From assembly GCA_025929585.1 (NCBI GenBank), contig JAICPY010000036.1:1-35650 (forward strand): a DNA stretch of 35,650 bases, read 5' to 3'. Below the pieces are notes generated by a model. That model did not search any database. It was given only the letters and a program-made list of their open reading frames with translations, and was not told where the DNA came from. The DNA is from Steroidobacter sp. GTDB lineage: Bacteria; Pseudomonadota; Gammaproteobacteria; Steroidobacterales; Steroidobacteraceae. A program made the position numbers and the translations under genes. Shown one piece after another: positions 34,599 to 35,650 of this stretch; within the stretch, counting starts at the first letter, position 1, and each line of letters starts with the position of its first letter.

Positions 34599-34928
34599 TT
34601 AAAACTTGCGACGGCGCAGGAGCACGTCGCGGAACAGTGCGAAGTCTCCTAACAAGCTGTACCAGGGATGGCTAAATGTCGCCGGACGATTTTTCTCGAA
34701 TCCGAAATGACCGATCCATGCGAATCCGTATCCAGCCAGCGGTGCGGCCAGCAACCACCATGCGTTGCGGCTCGCGATCGCAATCACGACACTGACCAGC
34801 ACCAGGCTCGTGCCTATCACGTGGAGCCGTCTGCAAACCGGGTTGCGGTGCTCTTCCAGATAATAAGGATAGAAGTCCGCGAAGCGCCGGAAGCGGCCTC
34901 GATGAACGGTGGGCGCGGACTGATCCAT
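34599..34928 (-). CDS. Mpo1-like (DUF962) membrane protein
   Basis: 109 residues with two close hydrophobic helices (about 38-68). Conserved blocks FYPYYLEEHRNPVCRRLHVIG and GHFGFEKNRPATFSHPWYSLLGDF are characteristic of the Mpo1/DUF962 family; yeast Mpo1 is an Fe(II) dioxygenase acting on 2-hydroxy fatty acids, and its His residues (H31, H36, H73, H87 region) are present. The bacterial role is not settled. The gene overlaps gshA's transcription unit (six-base gap) although a direct link to glutathione is not evident. The ATG at 34928 has no clear ribosome site. Confidence 0.88.
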   Translation of the reverse strand: MDQSAPTVHRGRFRRFADFYPYYLEEHRNPVCRRLHVIGTSLVLVSVVIAIASRNAWWLLAAPLAGYGFAWIGHFGFEKNRPATFSHPWYSLLGDFALFRDVLLRRRKF

Positions 34929-35257
34929 GTTGGGGCAGAAGAGGCCTCGAAGTGAGGCGGAGCAAGTTTCTCTAGTGCGATCAAAGGCGTCAAGCGAATG
35001 CTTAAGAGCGATCGGTAATAAAGAGGTTTCTATCCATTCTGAACTCCCTCACCGTTCATCGGCTCGTTGCGACGTTTCGTCAAGTTTCAGACACAGCGTG
35101 CAGTCGCTGTGGTCTGATTCAGCGCTCGACGCAGTCTCAAATAATATTTCGCGGAGCGTGCGCTTGAAGGGTCTCGCGTCCCGGTTTGCCCGGGCTTGCG
35201 CCTAATCCTTCGGCCCGTTCCAAGCTCTTACCTCAGTTCGGCGTTGCGAGGATTCGT
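34929..35257. other. Divergent gap between the Mpo1-like and GGDEF genes
   Basis: 329 bp without a gene. The only strong structure is a near-perfect dyad at 35087-35117 (listed separately). No promoter here reaches a level I would defend. Confidence 0.5.
35087..35117. promoter_or_regulatory. Near-perfect dyad, possible operator
   Basis: TCAGACACAGCG (35087-35098) and CGCTGTGGTCTGA (35105-35117) are inverted copies, differing by one inserted base, around a 6-base centre. Lying in the middle of a divergent gap, it would suit a dimeric regulator controlling either gene, or a hairpin in a leader RNA. Confidence 0.4.
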
Positions 35258-35650
35258 GTGGACTTGCCGATGATTGCCACCGTGTCTAAGGCTCTGTCCA
35301 TCCCGTGGTCGGTGGGTCTCGTGCTCGCGCTGGTGCTCACGGTTTTCGCGGCCCTAGCTCGCACACTGGTTCTGCATACGCGCATCGCCCGTCGTACTGA
35401 AGAGCTCGAACGGGAACTTTCCCTACGACGAGAAATCGAGAACGAGCTCGGAGCGATCCGGGATGAGCTCGAGAATCGAGTGCGTGAGCGCACTCAAGCG
35501 CTCGAGTCACGTAACGCCGAGTTGACTCAATTACGTCTGGCTTTGGAAACCGCGAATCAACGGCTCAAGCGTCTCGTCGCCGTGGACGCTCTGACCGGAG
35601 TGGCCAATCGCCGGCATTTCGATCGCGCGTTGGATCGAGAGTTGCGGCGC
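35258..35650 (+). CDS. GGDEF-domain protein, 3' end beyond window
   Basis: 131 codons are visible with no stop before the edge. After a short start (MDLPMIATVSKALS) a membrane helix WSVGLVLALVLTVFAALA is followed by a long charged coiled coil (about 40-105, many Glu/Arg heptads such as ELERELSLRREIENELG). Then the start of a GGDEF domain is seen, VDALTGVANRRHFD, which reaches the edge. A membrane-anchored diguanylate cyclase is probable, but the GGDEF signature itself is not visible so activity cannot be judged. The GTG at 35258 is chosen because GAGGA (35248-35252) lies five bases before it; the ATG at 35270 is the alternative. Confidence 0.8.
   Translation, partial: MDLPMIATVSKALSIPWSVGLVLALVLTVFAALARTLVLHTRIARRTEELERELSLRREIENELGAIRDELENRVRERTQALESRNAELTQLRLALETANQRLKRLVAVDALTGVANRRHFDRALDRELRR

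Overview
The window reads as chromosomal DNA of a free-living gammaproteobacterium of moderately high GC. Protein flavour (FixL/FixJ-type regulators, exported S9 peptidase, GlyGly-CTERM protease, proteobacterial GshA, PII) suits the Steroidobacter/Xanthomonadales side, but there is no rRNA or other marker, so the placement is inference. No tRNA, rRNA, phage, insertion sequence or CRISPR array was seen.

Layout. 0-1.5 kb: threonine deaminase ilvA (minus). 1.8-11.3 kb: exported and accessory proteins: a Tat-type class V aminotransferase, a small membrane protein, an alpha/beta-hydrolase-fold protein that has lost its catalytic Ser and His, an S9 peptidase, a Tat-type NAD(P) epimerase/reductase, two lipoproteins and a cupin. 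11.4-14.9 kb: a beta-oxidation pair (crotonase/3-hydroxyacyl-CoA dehydrogenase plus thiolase). 15-19 kb: glyoxalase I, acetolactate synthase large and small subunits arranged divergently rather than as an operon, and a GST-fold protein. 19-24 kb: quinone oxidoreductase, a lone PII protein with a possible sigma-54 site, a reprolysin-like protease and CbpA. 24-27 kb: a FixL-like histidine kinase with a haem-type PAS domain, its FixJ-like regulator (4-nt overlap) and a degenerate lone receiver. 27-35.65 kb: pyruvate carboxylase, a membrane GGDEF protein, a small unknown protein, an Mpo1-like protein with gshA, and the start of a second GGDEF protein cut by the window edge.

The main unexplained signal is a family of eleven short intergenic elements between 3.1 and 27.3 kb. 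Their arms are built of 7-nt units. Nine are clear or imperfect inverted repeats, one (19005-19087) is better read as a direct repeat, and one (9692-9712) is a single arm. Each has its own heptad word, but they share architecture: position close to stop codons, arms that differ by whole heptads, and a purine-rich junction resembling G[TC][CA]AGA where the arm meets the loop. Every convergent gene pair in the window except one 30-bp gap carries one. They look like a mobile or slippage-generated class of gene-end element, perhaps serving as two-way terminators or mRNA 3' ends; that function is inference.

How the genes connect: IlvA and the acetolactate synthase subunits supply the isoleucine/valine branch; the FadJ-like protein and thiolase degrade acyl-CoAs to acetyl-CoA while pyruvate carboxylase refills oxaloacetate; GshA, glyoxalase I and the GST-fold protein form a glutathione theme without being an operon.
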